DNA from: Neolewinella persica DSM 23188
GTDB taxonomy: Bacteria > Bacteroidota > Bacteroidia > Chitinophagales > Saprospiraceae
Reading direction: 5' to 3'
Assembly (NCBI RefSeq): GCF_000373105.1
Contig: NZ_KB890429.1
Coordinates: 42,265-106,264, forward strand
Length of the DNA: 64,000 bases
The notes under the pieces are model-generated. The model saw only the letters and a program-made list of their open reading frames with translations. It did no database searches and was not told the DNA's origin. This document shows positions 1 through 7,353 of the stretch, one piece after another. The position numbers were made by a program, and so were the translations under genes. Numbering within the stretch: the stretch's first letter is position 1; each line of letters begins with the position of its first letter.

Positions 1-210
1 GCTCCTGTTGCAGTTGTTGCAGGAGTCGCTTTGCTCCTGTTGCAGTTGTTGCAGGGTCGCTTTGCTCCTGTTGCAGTTGTTGCAGGGTCGCTTTGCTCCT
101 GTTGCAGTTGTTGCAGGGTCGCTTTGCTCACGTTGCAGGGGTTACAGTGAGTTACGCTGTTCTCCGCCCCTGCAACGTGAGCGCAGCGAACCCCTGCAAC
201 GTGAGCCCAG
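1..210. repeat. 31-bp-period tandem array with inverted distal arm
   Basis: Units carrying the core TCGCTTTGCTCCTGTTGCAG start at about 1, 33, 64, 95 and 126; the period is 31 bp (32 for the first unit because of one extra A). From about 171 the same motif returns inverted as two 24-bp units with the core TGCAACGTGAGCGCAGCG. The 119-140 segment can therefore pair with 171-193. The array continues to the left window edge and may be longer. It belongs to the same family as the array at 42462-42666. There are no unique spacers, so it is not CRISPR. It ends directly against the promoter-like sequence of the next gene. Confidence 0.9.
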
Positions 211-217
211 CGAACCC

Positions 218-225
218 TATCTTTG
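218..225 (+). promoter_or_regulatory. Bacteroidota -7 box upstream of porD
   Basis: TATCTTTG matches the T-A-N-N-T-T-T-G -7 consensus of Bacteroidota housekeeping promoters exactly. It lies 50 bp before the chosen porD ATG and overlaps the start of a dispersed 18-bp element. I see no convincing TTG -33 box in the repeat-derived sequence upstream. Confidence 0.55.
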
Positions 226-241
226 CACCTGCGCCCCCGCC
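224..241 (+). repeat. dispersed GC-rich 18-bp element, copy 1
   Basis: TGCACCTGCGCCCCCGCC differs from the consensus TGCACCTGCGGCCCCGCC at one position. It sits 34 bp before porD, points into it, and overlaps the downstream edge of the -7 box, so it would form the very 5' end of the mRNA. Confidence 0.75.
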
Positions 242-275
242 ACAAAAGCTACTTCTTTTAAACAAGTTATTCCCG

Positions 276-1298
276 ATGCAACAACGATTATTTATCCTTT
301 CGGTCCTGTTTCTTTTCTCCCTTTCCTCCCTTGTTGCCCAGGGTGAGATCAAATGGACGTTGAACATGAATACGGACCAGATTCTCCAGACGGACAAGAG
401 CATTTTCAATGCCCTGGAGAAGGACATCATCACCTTTCTGAATAGCCAGAACTGGACCAATGACCGATTCGAGGAAGAGGAACGGATTGAAGCGACCATG
501 TTCTTTACCGTAAGTGAGGTCTTTGAAAAGTCGGGCAAAGGAGACGGAGCTTCCGTTGCCGTTCCAAATGCCTATAAGGCGACGGTCGCTATTCAAAGCT
601 TGCGACCGATTTATAATTCCGGTGAAAAAACGCCGGTACTGAATACCCTGGATAAGTTTGTAGAATTTACTTACCGGCAAGGAGAAGGCGTTCAGTATTC
701 GGAACAAAGCTACCTGAGTGACCTGGGAACCATATTCGCTTTTTACAGCTACATCATCATCGGGCTCGACTACGACACTTTCAGTCCACTAGGTGGCGAT
801 CCTTATTTCACTAAGGCGCAGGAGCTGTATAACCGGTTGCCAAACAGCGTTACCAACGATGTGAACAATGGTTGGGCAAGTACAGCTAAGAGCCGAAATC
901 GCTACTGGCTGATGGAAAATATCCTTCAACCCCGGATGCTGCCGCTTCGCCGGGCCTATTACACTTACCACCGTAGGGGGCTGGATATCATGTCTGAAGA
1001 TGTGATTGCCGGCCGTAATAACGTTACCCTGGCCATCGAAGATTTGCAGAAGGCAAACCAGGCTTATCCCCAAACGATGTATGCTCAGGCATTTGTTGAT
1101 GCTAAGCGGGACGAGATTATTGAAATCTATAAGGCAGCTCCCAGCGTCGAGCAAAATACCATCATCCAGGCGATGACCCGGGTGGACCCTTCGAAGTCCT
1201 CTTCTTACCGTAATATCCGGTACAATACGAGTGGCAGCAGCCGGCCGAGCGTTCGCTCGCGAGCTCCGGTATCTACGAGCAAACGCGGTAAGCGATAA
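276..1298 (+). CDS. porD: PorD-like type IX secretion protein (DUF4835)
   Basis: This 340-residue protein starts with a signal peptide (residues 1-22, ending SLVAQ). The following segment has the DUF4835 signature: an N-terminal E-I-K-W-T-L-N-M-N motif, then Q-x-T-D-K-S-I-F-N-x-L-E-K and a short N-x-Q-N-W-T-N motif. The family is annotated as PorD, a periplasmic or outer-membrane-associated component needed by T9SS in gliding and pathogenic Bacteroidota. The tail after about residue 305 is rich in Ser and Arg. The ATG at 276 was chosen because longer in-frame starts would translate the tandem array and promoter. The 3' end overlaps the convergent topoisomerase gene by 26 bp. The presence of T9SS fits the sorting domains on several exported proteins in this window. 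Confidence 0.85.
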   Translation: MQQRLFILSVLFLFSLSSLVAQGEIKWTLNMNTDQILQTDKSIFNALEKDIITFLNSQNWTNDRFEEEERIEATMFFTVSEVFEKSGKGDGASVAVPNAYKATVAIQSLRPIYNSGEKTPVLNTLDKFVEFTYRQGEGVQYSEQSYLSDLGTIFAFYSYIIIGLDYDTFSPLGGDPYFTKAQELYNRLPNSVTNDVNNGWASTAKSRNRYWLMENILQPRMLPLRRAYYTYHRRGLDIMSEDVIAGRNNVTLAIEDLQKANQAYPQTMYAQAFVDAKRDEIIEIYKAAPSVEQNTIIQAMTRVDPSKSSSYRNIRYNTSGSSRPSVRSRAPVSTSKRGKR

Positions 1299-2313
1299 TT
1301 TCTCCGGCAGAAAATTCGTCGCCGAATTGGTGTAATTCAGCTTTGGTTATGTCTGTGGCTGCCGGTAAGGTGGTCTCCACGATGCCTGCCATAACGGCCG
1401 GATGTATGTAGTACTTCCGGCATACGGCAACGGTATTGCCGAGGAATTCGGCAACTCGTTCGGTTACCCTCAGGTCTGGTCGGTCAGGAAGTGTACCTTG
1501 AGATTCTTCCTGAAGCCGCCAGTATTCTGCCACGGCAGCGGCGGTGCCTGCCCAGGTGCGAAAGTACTTAGAGCTGTATGCCGGTCCTGCCAGCTTTTTT
1601 ACCAATTCATTTACGTCCTGGCTATCCAGATTATGCATCCGGCCATCCTCACTTCGATAGCGCAGAAGTTCATATCCAGGAAGTTCGCTGACGTTTTTAA
1701 CCAACTTCACTAAAGTTGGATCTTCCAGGTCGACGGCCCGATCGATGCCGCTTTTCCCTACGTATTCGAAGTGCAGGGTGTCGTCATCTGTTTCCACATG
1801 TTTACGGCGCAGGGTGGTTAGCCCGATGGTGCCATTGCGTTGTCGGTAACTTGCATTACCAACCCGCATGCCGGTTTCGTCCATGATGGCTACGGCCAGC
1901 GCGGCGACCCGGTCCTGGTTCCATCCCTGGCTACGATCAGTAATCAGATCACGGATTTTCTGGCGGGCTTTAGGTAGTTGGCTGGCGAAGTCAACCAGCT
2001 GCCGAAATTTATTCAGCTGCTGGTAGGCCATCCAGTCAGGATGGTAGCGATACTGCTTCCGGCCAGCTTCGTCGCGGCCGGTGCTAAGCAGGTGCCCATT
2101 CTCCAGTGGACAGATCCAAACGCTGGTCCACGCCGGTGGAATGGCTAATGATTTGAGCCGGTTCCTGATCAGCTTGTTGGTGATGGGCTTTCCGTCTTCC
2201 CGGAAATATCGGAAACCCCGGCCATGCCGGCGTCGTGACCAGCCGGGCTGATCGTCGGAAACGTGAACAAGTTGGGGAATGGCCGCCAATAGGCGTACGG
2301 AGTCAGCGCCCAT
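1273..2313 (-). CDS. DNA topoisomerase IB, poxvirus-like
   Basis: This 346-residue enzyme relaxes supercoils by nicking one DNA strand through a 3'-phosphotyrosine link. The N-terminal part (to about residue 90) has the R-G-F-R-Y-F and I-P-P-A-W signatures of the small bacterial type IB enzymes. The catalytic domain has the M-D-E-T-G-M-R-V-G-N and R-R-K-H-V motifs. The nucleophile motif C-R-K-Y-Y-I-H-P is at the C-terminus, with Tyr302 as the likely catalytic residue. Length fits the bacterial family (about 330-370). It starts with ATG and its 3' end overlaps the convergent porD by 26 bp. No partner gene suggests a specialised role. Confidence 0.93.
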   Translation of the reverse strand: MGADSVRLLAAIPQLVHVSDDQPGWSRRRHGRGFRYFREDGKPITNKLIRNRLKSLAIPPAWTSVWICPLENGHLLSTGRDEAGRKQYRYHPDWMAYQQLNKFRQLVDFASQLPKARQKIRDLITDRSQGWNQDRVAALAVAIMDETGMRVGNASYRQRNGTIGLTTLRRKHVETDDDTLHFEYVGKSGIDRAVDLEDPTLVKLVKNVSELPGYELLRYRSEDGRMHNLDSQDVNELVKKLAGPAYSSKYFRTWAGTAAAVAEYWRLQEESQGTLPDRPDLRVTERVAEFLGNTVAVCRKYYIHPAVMAGIVETTLPAATDITKAELHQFGDEFSAGEIIAYRVCS

Positions 2314-2452
2314 GAGATGATAGTTTACTACCAGTTTAATGGACGGAGCTCAGGAAATGTTCACTTTATGAATGAGGGGGGCGCACGTGACTATATTGTT
2401 CGCTCAGTGTTTGGCGGTATTCGGCGTGCGCCGGGGAGTTTTTTTTCTAATG

Positions 2453-2701
2453 CTACTCTTCTCCAGCTTTAACTTTTTCGAGTCTGGCGTTGATGTTGGC
2501 TAATAAGTCAACGGGGGGAGCTTGCCACTTTAAATTTCGTTTCATAAAGACTTTATAAGTCTTGAGGTCAACGAGGTCTTCGGTCTGGGGGTCTATCGAT
2601 AGGTCCAGACATTCCCCGGCTGGTACGGCTGGCTCGCGATCAGCTACTTCGGGAAGTTGATGCGTGCGTTTCTCCTGGGGGTTGCGACTTGAAAGTGACA
2701 T
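2453..2701 (-). CDS. small conserved-type protein downstream of ECF sigma gene
   Basis: This 82-residue protein has no signal peptide or membrane segment. The first half is polar and Pro/Glu-rich; the C-terminal 35 residues (K-V-F-M-K-R-N-L-K-W-Q-A-P-P) look like one or two amphipathic helices. It lies 95 bp downstream of the ECF sigma gene on the same strand, where anti-sigma or accessory genes commonly sit. It lacks a recognisable zinc anti-sigma motif, so a regulatory role is only inference from position. I do not recognise a family. Confidence 0.6.
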   Translation of the reverse strand: MSLSSRNPQEKRTHQLPEVADREPAVPAGECLDLSIDPQTEDLVDLKTYKVFMKRNLKWQAPPVDLLANINARLEKVKAGEE

Positions 2702-2796
2702 TATTTTGGATTGAATGAATAAATGATGATGATACGTAAAGCTGAAAATGCCACCCCGTGAAATGTTTCGCGGGGTGGCATTGATGATTTGGTGAG

Positions 2797-3375
2797 TTAT
2801 CCGAGGTTTCGCGTATTGACGATACCGTAGGTATCTTCAGCATAGACTGCGAGCTGGCGGATAAGTGCAAGACGTGCCCGTCGGGTGGTCGACTTCACGG
2901 TGTTCAGGTTGAGGTCCATCGCCTTGGCGATTTCCTTCTCGCTGAAGTCGTAGAGGTCAGCCATGATGATGATGGCGCGGTTATCGTCCTTGAGGAGGGC
3001 CATGGCCTTCACTATCTCGTCGGAAAAATCTTGCTCCATGGCACCTGCGATGCGGAGGTCAGCAAATCCGGCCATAGAGTGGCCTTCATCGCGTTGGTTG
3101 TAAGCGATGCGTTCGTCCAGTTCCGTTTCACCCCGACGAGTTTTTTTACGGTAGTCGTTGATGAACAGGTTCTTGGCCAGGCGGAAGAGCCAGGCCCGGG
3201 CGTTGGTGCCGGGCTCGTACTGATCGATCTTAACGTAAGCCCGCACGAAAGTTTCCTGGGTAAGGTCTGCCGCGTCGGCCCCGTTACCACACATTCGGTG
3301 GAGGAAGTTATAAACGATCTGGTAGTGCTCCTGCATCTCCAGCTTGAAAGTACGCTCGCGAGTATCGAGTGCCAT
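2797..3375 (-). CDS. ECF-type RNA polymerase sigma factor
   Basis: The 192-residue protein has the two-domain ECF layout. Region 2 lies at about residues 15-80, with D-L-T-Q-E-T-F-V-R-A-Y and a W-L-F-R-L-A-K-N-L segment. Region 4 is a helix-turn-helix at about 145-172 (F-S-E-K-E-I-A-K-A-M, then N-T-V-K-S-T-T-R-R-A-R). Such factors redirect RNA polymerase to stress or envelope promoters. I chose the ATG at 3375; a GTG at 3420 would add 15 residues outside the conserved fold. A 21-bp imperfect inverted repeat lies 130-210 bp upstream and could be the autoregulatory site. The small gene at 2453-2701 follows on the same strand. Confidence 0.92.
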   Translation of the reverse strand: MALDTRERTFKLEMQEHYQIVYNFLHRMCGNGADAADLTQETFVRAYVKIDQYEPGTNARAWLFRLAKNLFINDYRKKTRRGETELDERIAYNQRDEGHSMAGFADLRIAGAMEQDFSDEIVKAMALLKDDNRAIIIMADLYDFSEKEIAKAMDLNLNTVKSTTRRARLALIRQLAVYAEDTYGIVNTRNLG

Positions 3376-3506
3376 AGTTTGCCCCTTTCGGGGGTTTGTG
3401 CCGGCTTGACGGAGTTTCACGGATATCCGCCTCCCGGCTGTACCTTTTTCTTAGCGCGTAAGTGAGGGTACGGTTTACGGTTGATGTTGTTTCAGAGGTG
3501 TAATGT

Positions 3507-3586
3507 CGTGGTTTCTATTTAAAGTTGCAGCTGCTCGAAAAAAGTTTCACTTTTTTTTCGCGCCACAACTTTAAAAGGAAACCACG
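3507..3586. repeat. 21-bp imperfect inverted repeat upstream of ECF sigma gene
   Basis: The left arm 3507-3527 begins CGTGGTTTC and ends TTTAAAGTTG. The right arm 3566-3586 is its reverse complement with two mismatches. The 38-bp spacer is A/T-rich and contains a short run of eight T. The symmetry and position suggest a paired regulatory site or a strong hairpin; no terminator is expected between divergent genes. Confidence 0.75.
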
Positions 3587-3642
3587 GCATTCGTGGCAGG
3601 TGTTTAGAGGGGCTTTGAGGCTGCGAGTAATTTGGGGTTTTG

Positions 3643-3660
3643 GGCGGGGCCGCAGGTGCA
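3643..3660 (-). repeat. dispersed 18-bp element, copy 2
   Basis: GGCGGGGCCGCAGGTGCA is a perfect reverse-complement consensus copy. It points toward the minus-strand sigma gene and forms a perfect inverted pair with the copy at 3774, with the TGCA ends inside. Confidence 0.9.
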
Positions 3661-3773
3661 AAGGGCCCTGCTAGCGGCTACCGCCGCAGTCCCTGAAGGA
3701 CCAGGGTGCACGTACCGGGCAAAATCGCTGCGCTCCCTTGCCCGGTTCGGGCAGAATGCCCTCAACCATTCTC

Positions 3774-3791
3774 TGCACCTGCGGCCCCGCC
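3774..3791 (+). repeat. dispersed 18-bp element, copy 3
   Basis: This is a perfect consensus copy pointing toward the aldo/keto reductase gene 122 bp downstream. With the 3643 copy it can form an 18-bp stem around a 113-bp loop. Confidence 0.9.
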
Positions 3792-3913
3792 CAAAGGAAT
3801 GATGTAACTGGCGATTCCTGAAAAAGCATTGAACCTTGTTCCGTCTATCATTGTCTTGTGCCCGCGATGCTGCTCTTGCACGTCTCCTACTAACGATAAA
3901 CAGAACACTCCCC

Positions 3914-4957
3914 ATGCGTTACAACCATTTTGGTACTACTGGCTTCAATATTTCCAAAGTAACCCTCGGCACCATGACCTGGGGCCGGCAAAATACCGAG
4001 GCGGAAGGCCACGCGCAGATGGATTACGCCGTGGAGCACGGCATCAATGCTTTTGACACCGCCGAACTGTATGCTATTCCGAGTACCGCCGAAACCTGGG
4101 GGAAGACGGAAAGCATTATCGGCACCTGGTTTAAGGCAACGGGCCAGCGGAAGGATATTTTTCTGGCTTCCAAAGTAGCTGGCCCGGCAGCTTTCGCTGC
4201 TCACATTCGCAACGGTAACCTGGGCTTTAGCCCTGCGCAGATCGATGAAGCACTAAGTGGCTCGCTGGAGCGCCTGCAGACTGATTACCTGGATTTGTAC
4301 CAACTGCACTGGCCGGCCCGCAAAGTGAATTTCTTTGGAAAACGAGGTCTGCATACGATTCAGGATGATCCGTGGGAAGACAATATTCTGGAAATTCTTA
4401 CTAAAATGGACGCGCTGATCAAGAGTGGAACCATCAGGCATTGGGGGCTGAGCAATGAAACTCCCTGGGGCGTGATGCGGGTCCTCCATTTAGCAGATGT
4501 ACACGGCCTGCCGCGCCCGGTAAGCATTCAAAATCCTTATAACCTGTTGAGTCGCGGCTTTGAGGTCGGCCTGGCGGAGGTTTGCCTGCGGGAAAACATT
4601 GCCGGCTTTCCTTATTCGCCCCTTGGTATGGGCCGCCTTACCGGAAAATACCTGGACGGTACTGCCCGTGAGGATGCCCGGCTAAATCTTTTCCCGCAGT
4701 ACACCCGGTATACCAACGCAAATGCTTTGGCGGCCACCATAGGTTACGCCGAGGTGGCCAGCAAGCACGGGCTGAACATAACTAAAATGGCCCTGGCCTT
4801 CGTTAATGACCGGGATTTCAACCACAGCAACATCATTGGGGCTACCAGCCTGGAACAACTGAAGACGAACCTGGAGAGTGTGGAGCTTAGCTTGTCTGAA
4901 GATGTGCTGAAGGACATTGAGGCGGTGCAGCAGCGGTGGCCTAATCCTAGTGTGTAG
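3914..4957 (+). CDS. aldo/keto reductase, Tas-like
   Basis: This 347-residue NAD(P)H-dependent oxidoreductase matches E. coli Tas in length. The AKR catalytic tetrad is visible: Asp48 and Tyr53 in F-D-T-A-E-L-Y, Lys87 in A-S-K-V, and His132 in Q-L-H-W. The family N-terminus (Y-N-x-F-G-x-T-G, then L-G-T-M-T-W-G) and the C-terminal I-I-G-A-T-S-L-E-Q-L-K cofactor motif are present. Physiological substrate cannot be told from sequence. The ATG at 3914 starts right at the family N-terminus. It stands alone, divergent from the sigma factor. Confidence 0.93.
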   Translation: MRYNHFGTTGFNISKVTLGTMTWGRQNTEAEGHAQMDYAVEHGINAFDTAELYAIPSTAETWGKTESIIGTWFKATGQRKDIFLASKVAGPAAFAAHIRNGNLGFSPAQIDEALSGSLERLQTDYLDLYQLHWPARKVNFFGKRGLHTIQDDPWEDNILEILTKMDALIKSGTIRHWGLSNETPWGVMRVLHLADVHGLPRPVSIQNPYNLLSRGFEVGLAEVCLRENIAGFPYSPLGMGRLTGKYLDGTAREDARLNLFPQYTRYTNANALAATIGYAEVASKHGLNITKMALAFVNDRDFNHSNIIGATSLEQLKTNLESVELSLSEDVLKDIEAVQQRWPNPSV

Positions 4958-4989
4958 CGAAGGCGCTATAGCACTAGTCGGCAGAAGGG

Positions 4990-5319
4990 TTATTTGGTGG
5001 GGTCGAACCCCCAGTTTTTCAGGCTAAAGGTCCAGTTGGTACCACTGACGTCCCCGTCGGGTCGCTGGGCACGGTGGCGATGGATATAGCCAATAACTTT
5101 GTTCATGTGTTCGTAATCAGCGTCGGTCAATTCTTCTTTTTTCTTACGCTTGATTTTGACGATCCGCCCCCCGGAGCGGTGGCCTGTACTTTCTCCATTG
5201 TCGGTGTCACCCACTGATTTGGACTCATCGGTTTCCAACCATTCTTCCAGTTCCTTGGGGGCCATGTTTACGGTATCGTAGAAGTTGGTGTAAATTTCGT
5301 CGTGTGACTTATCTGGCAT
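4990..5319 (-). CDS. DUF3140 family protein
   Basis: The 109-residue soluble protein matches DUF3140. It has an early M-A-P-K-E-L-E-E-W-L-E-T-D-E-S motif, a basic K-I-K-R-K-K-K-E-E-L stretch, and the ending Y-I-H-R-H-R-A-Q-R-P-D-G-D-V followed by N-W-G-F-D-P-T-K. The family is small and widespread in bacteria and fungi; its function is unknown, though the basic centre would suit nucleic acid binding (inference). It is convergent with the aldo/keto reductase and divergent from the next gene. Confidence 0.85.
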   Translation of the reverse strand: MPDKSHDEIYTNFYDTVNMAPKELEEWLETDESKSVGDTDNGESTGHRSGGRIVKIKRKKKEELTDADYEHMNKVIGYIHRHRAQRPDGDVSGTNWTFSLKNWGFDPTK

Positions 5320-5400
5320 TGTATTTTTCCCCTGAAACAGGATAGTGTACTTACTATGTTCGGATAAATCGTGCTAAATTCGGGGCATAAAAATATCGTA

Positions 5401-6660
5401 ATGGCCAACAAGCTCTTAATTGAACGCGAATCGGGTAATTTGTCCATCAGCTACTCATGGAAAACACCGGGAATGTGGTTCCTGGCCTTCTTTTCGGTGA
5501 TCTGGGACCTGTTCATCGTTTTCTTTTTGATGACTGGCGCAGGGCTTTTTATCAGTCTGCACCTGCTGGCGGGAATATTTATCACTTGGTATACGATCAC
5601 GCGGTTTACAAACCGTACCAAGATTACGATTGACCGGGAGAAATTACTGATTGATAATGGCCCGATTCCGTGGCCTTTCGCTAAAAATCAGCGTATTCCG
5701 GCGCGGTCGCTGGTGCAATTATTTGTTAGTAAGAGCGGGGTTAAGGTCAATGATCAGCCGACTTTTAACCTTAAGGCCAAGCTTGATACTGGCGTTGAAG
5801 TGGCGTTGATTAAAACAGAACTGGATAAGCAGTTGCTTCTGGACCTGGAACGAACCATAGAAACTTACCTGGACATTAAGAATGACACCAGCCTGGACCT
5901 GAGCGGGAAAGAGGGCTTTGAAAACCTAGACCTGGAAGAAATGAAGGCGCAACTGGAGCAGATGCAGAAGCTTAAGAAATGGCTGCCCGGCAGCATTGTG
6001 AAGCAGATGGAGTTGGCGGAGGAGAAGATACTTCAGGAAGCTAACGGCAGAGGTGGATCGGCAAGTGGCTCCTCTCGTAGCAGCGGTACCTCAGGCGGCG
6101 GTTCTGGTTCCTCTGCGAAGGATGATGGGTTCTTTGCCCGGAAGGATCTGTCGGGCCCACGCCCACTACCAACGCCTACCCATAATTTTGTTTATCCGCT
6201 TTACCACGCTAAAGAGGGAGATGCCTTTACTTATCTGGGAAAAACTTACCGCTTAGGCCGCTCCGCACAGATTGATTGGGAAGATAAGCACATTACGGTA
6301 GGGCGTCAGCTTGAGGCCATACCCGGAGGAGGTGGTGATCAAACACATTTTTATGCACAGAACGAGCGGGAACGCTGGGCCTATTTTGAAGAACGACGGT
6401 TGGATGATGCTGAAGTGGAAGTATTAGGCTTCAAAAACGAAGTTCACCCACTCCGTTTCGACAACGGTAAAGAGCGATATTATCCCCGGGATGAGCAGCG
6501 CGGGAAACGCTTTGTTGGCAGGGTAGGGGAGCCGGTACAACAATTCATTTATTTCACTACTGCTTCTGGCACACAATTCCGGGCCTTAAAGCCAGAAGGG
6601 CGAGGCTGGGAAGTTTATGTGATGGAGGTGGTAGACGGCGGGAGCTTTGATAAAGTGTAA
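5401..6660 (+). CDS. membrane protein with C-terminal DUF4178-like domain
   Basis: The 419-residue protein has two hydrophobic segments (about residues 22-43 and 48-66), a soluble region to about 160, a charged helical stretch at about 178-210, and a Gly/Ser linker (about 217-240). The C-terminal region of roughly 140 residues starts G-D-A-F-T-Y-L-G-K-T-Y-R-L and has the beta-rich, Trp/Tyr-spaced pattern of DUF4178. The start at 5401 (ATG) removes ten residues of an unlikely extension. Function is unknown; DUF4178 proteins often sit near membrane-remodelling genes, but nothing here supports that. Confidence 0.7.
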   Translation: MANKLLIERESGNLSISYSWKTPGMWFLAFFSVIWDLFIVFFLMTGAGLFISLHLLAGIFITWYTITRFTNRTKITIDREKLLIDNGPIPWPFAKNQRIPARSLVQLFVSKSGVKVNDQPTFNLKAKLDTGVEVALIKTELDKQLLLDLERTIETYLDIKNDTSLDLSGKEGFENLDLEEMKAQLEQMQKLKKWLPGSIVKQMELAEEKILQEANGRGGSASGSSRSSGTSGGGSGSSAKDDGFFARKDLSGPRPLPTPTHNFVYPLYHAKEGDAFTYLGKTYRLGRSAQIDWEDKHITVGRQLEAIPGGGGDQTHFYAQNERERWAYFEERRLDDAEVEVLGFKNEVHPLRFDNGKERYYPRDEQRGKRFVGRVGEPVQQFIYFTTASGTQFRALKPEGRGWEVYVMEVVDGGSFDKV

Positions 6661-6726
6661 AAAAGTGACTGATTTTTGTAATGTTTGCTGATTTTGCTGC
6701 ATAAAACTATAAACAACAACCCCTTT

Positions 6727-7302
6727 ATGAAATCACTCTCTCTTACCTTATTTTTTGGCCTTCTATTCCTCTTTACTGCTTGCAGCCATGGAGATAAAGC
6801 CAGTGCCATTGGTGCCACCTTTGAGGATGCCAGCAGCTTCGAAAATACCTACTTCACGGGCAACAAGATCAACCTTGCCGAATTCACCCAGCCTTGTCAG
6901 TACATCTCCAAAGCCATTGTGGCTTCAATGATGAGCATTCCGGTTGAGAAGGTCGATTACCGCCCAATTCCCGCAGAGAAGAAATGTGTTTACACCATCA
7001 TCTTTAACGATGATGCAGATCAACCTGATTACACTACTGGGAGCCTGGCTTTGGTTCAGGAGGTTACTGGCGTTGAAGAAGAATGGAAGGATAACTGGTC
7101 CGTGAAAAAGGGCATCAGTAAATCTTCAGAATGGGTCCCTAACCTTGGTAAGGCTGCTATCTGGAACCCTTCTAACCGGATTCTTGAGGTTAAATTTGAA
7201 GGTTATACCCTTCAGGTTATCTCGCCACAGGGGCCAGGTAAGGACGAAAAGAACAGCAAGAAATGGGCCATTGAAATGGTTAAGCTGGCTGGATTCGTTT
7301 AA
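6727..7302 (+). CDS. hypothetical lipoprotein
   Basis: The 191-residue protein begins with a lipoprotein signal (K-S, hydrophobic core, lipobox L-F-T-A-C at about residues 15-19). Exported to the envelope, it has an N-A-E-F-T-Q-P-C-like segment and a second Cys (K-K-C-V-Y) that could pair in a disulfide. The mature part is mixed alpha/beta with no family I recognise. It lies 66 bp after the DUF4178-like gene on the same strand and may be cotranscribed with it. Confidence 0.7.
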   Translation: MKSLSLTLFFGLLFLFTACSHGDKASAIGATFEDASSFENTYFTGNKINLAEFTQPCQYISKAIVASMMSIPVEKVDYRPIPAEKKCVYTIIFNDDADQPDYTTGSLALVQEVTGVEEEWKDNWSVKKGISKSSEWVPNLGKAAIWNPSNRILEVKFEGYTLQVISPQGPGKDEKNSKKWAIEMVKLAGFV

Positions 7303-7353
7303 TACCGGGTCGCAACTAAATCTTTTAGTGATTGCCAAAGGCCCTGCAGAGCA

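Larger units (their letters stand above)
3376..3913. other. divergent intergenic region with three inverted-repeat systems
   Basis: This 538-bp gap separates the divergent sigma factor and aldo/keto reductase genes. It holds the 21-bp inverted repeat at 3507-3586 and two inverted 18-bp elements at 3643-3660 and 3774-3791. Between the elements is a short segment (about 3725-3742) with the TCGCTGCGCTC core seen in the 31-bp arrays. I found no credible ORF; the one reading frame across it is translated repeat. Confidence 0.7.

Noticed and set aside
1-210. CRISPR array
   Set aside because: Units are back-to-back with no unique spacers and no cas genes; the same holds at 42481-42666.
93-275. Longer porD start through the tandem array
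   Set aside because: It would translate the repeat and the -7 box; the signal peptide starts at 276.
2380-2433. Hairpin GGCGCACG/CGTGCGCC followed by a T-run as a terminator
   Set aside because: The T-run is on the plus strand, where no transcript is expected to end; both neighbours are on the minus strand.
3604-3915. Minus-strand ORF upstream of the aldo/keto reductase
   Set aside because: It runs through two repeats and has no protein-like composition.
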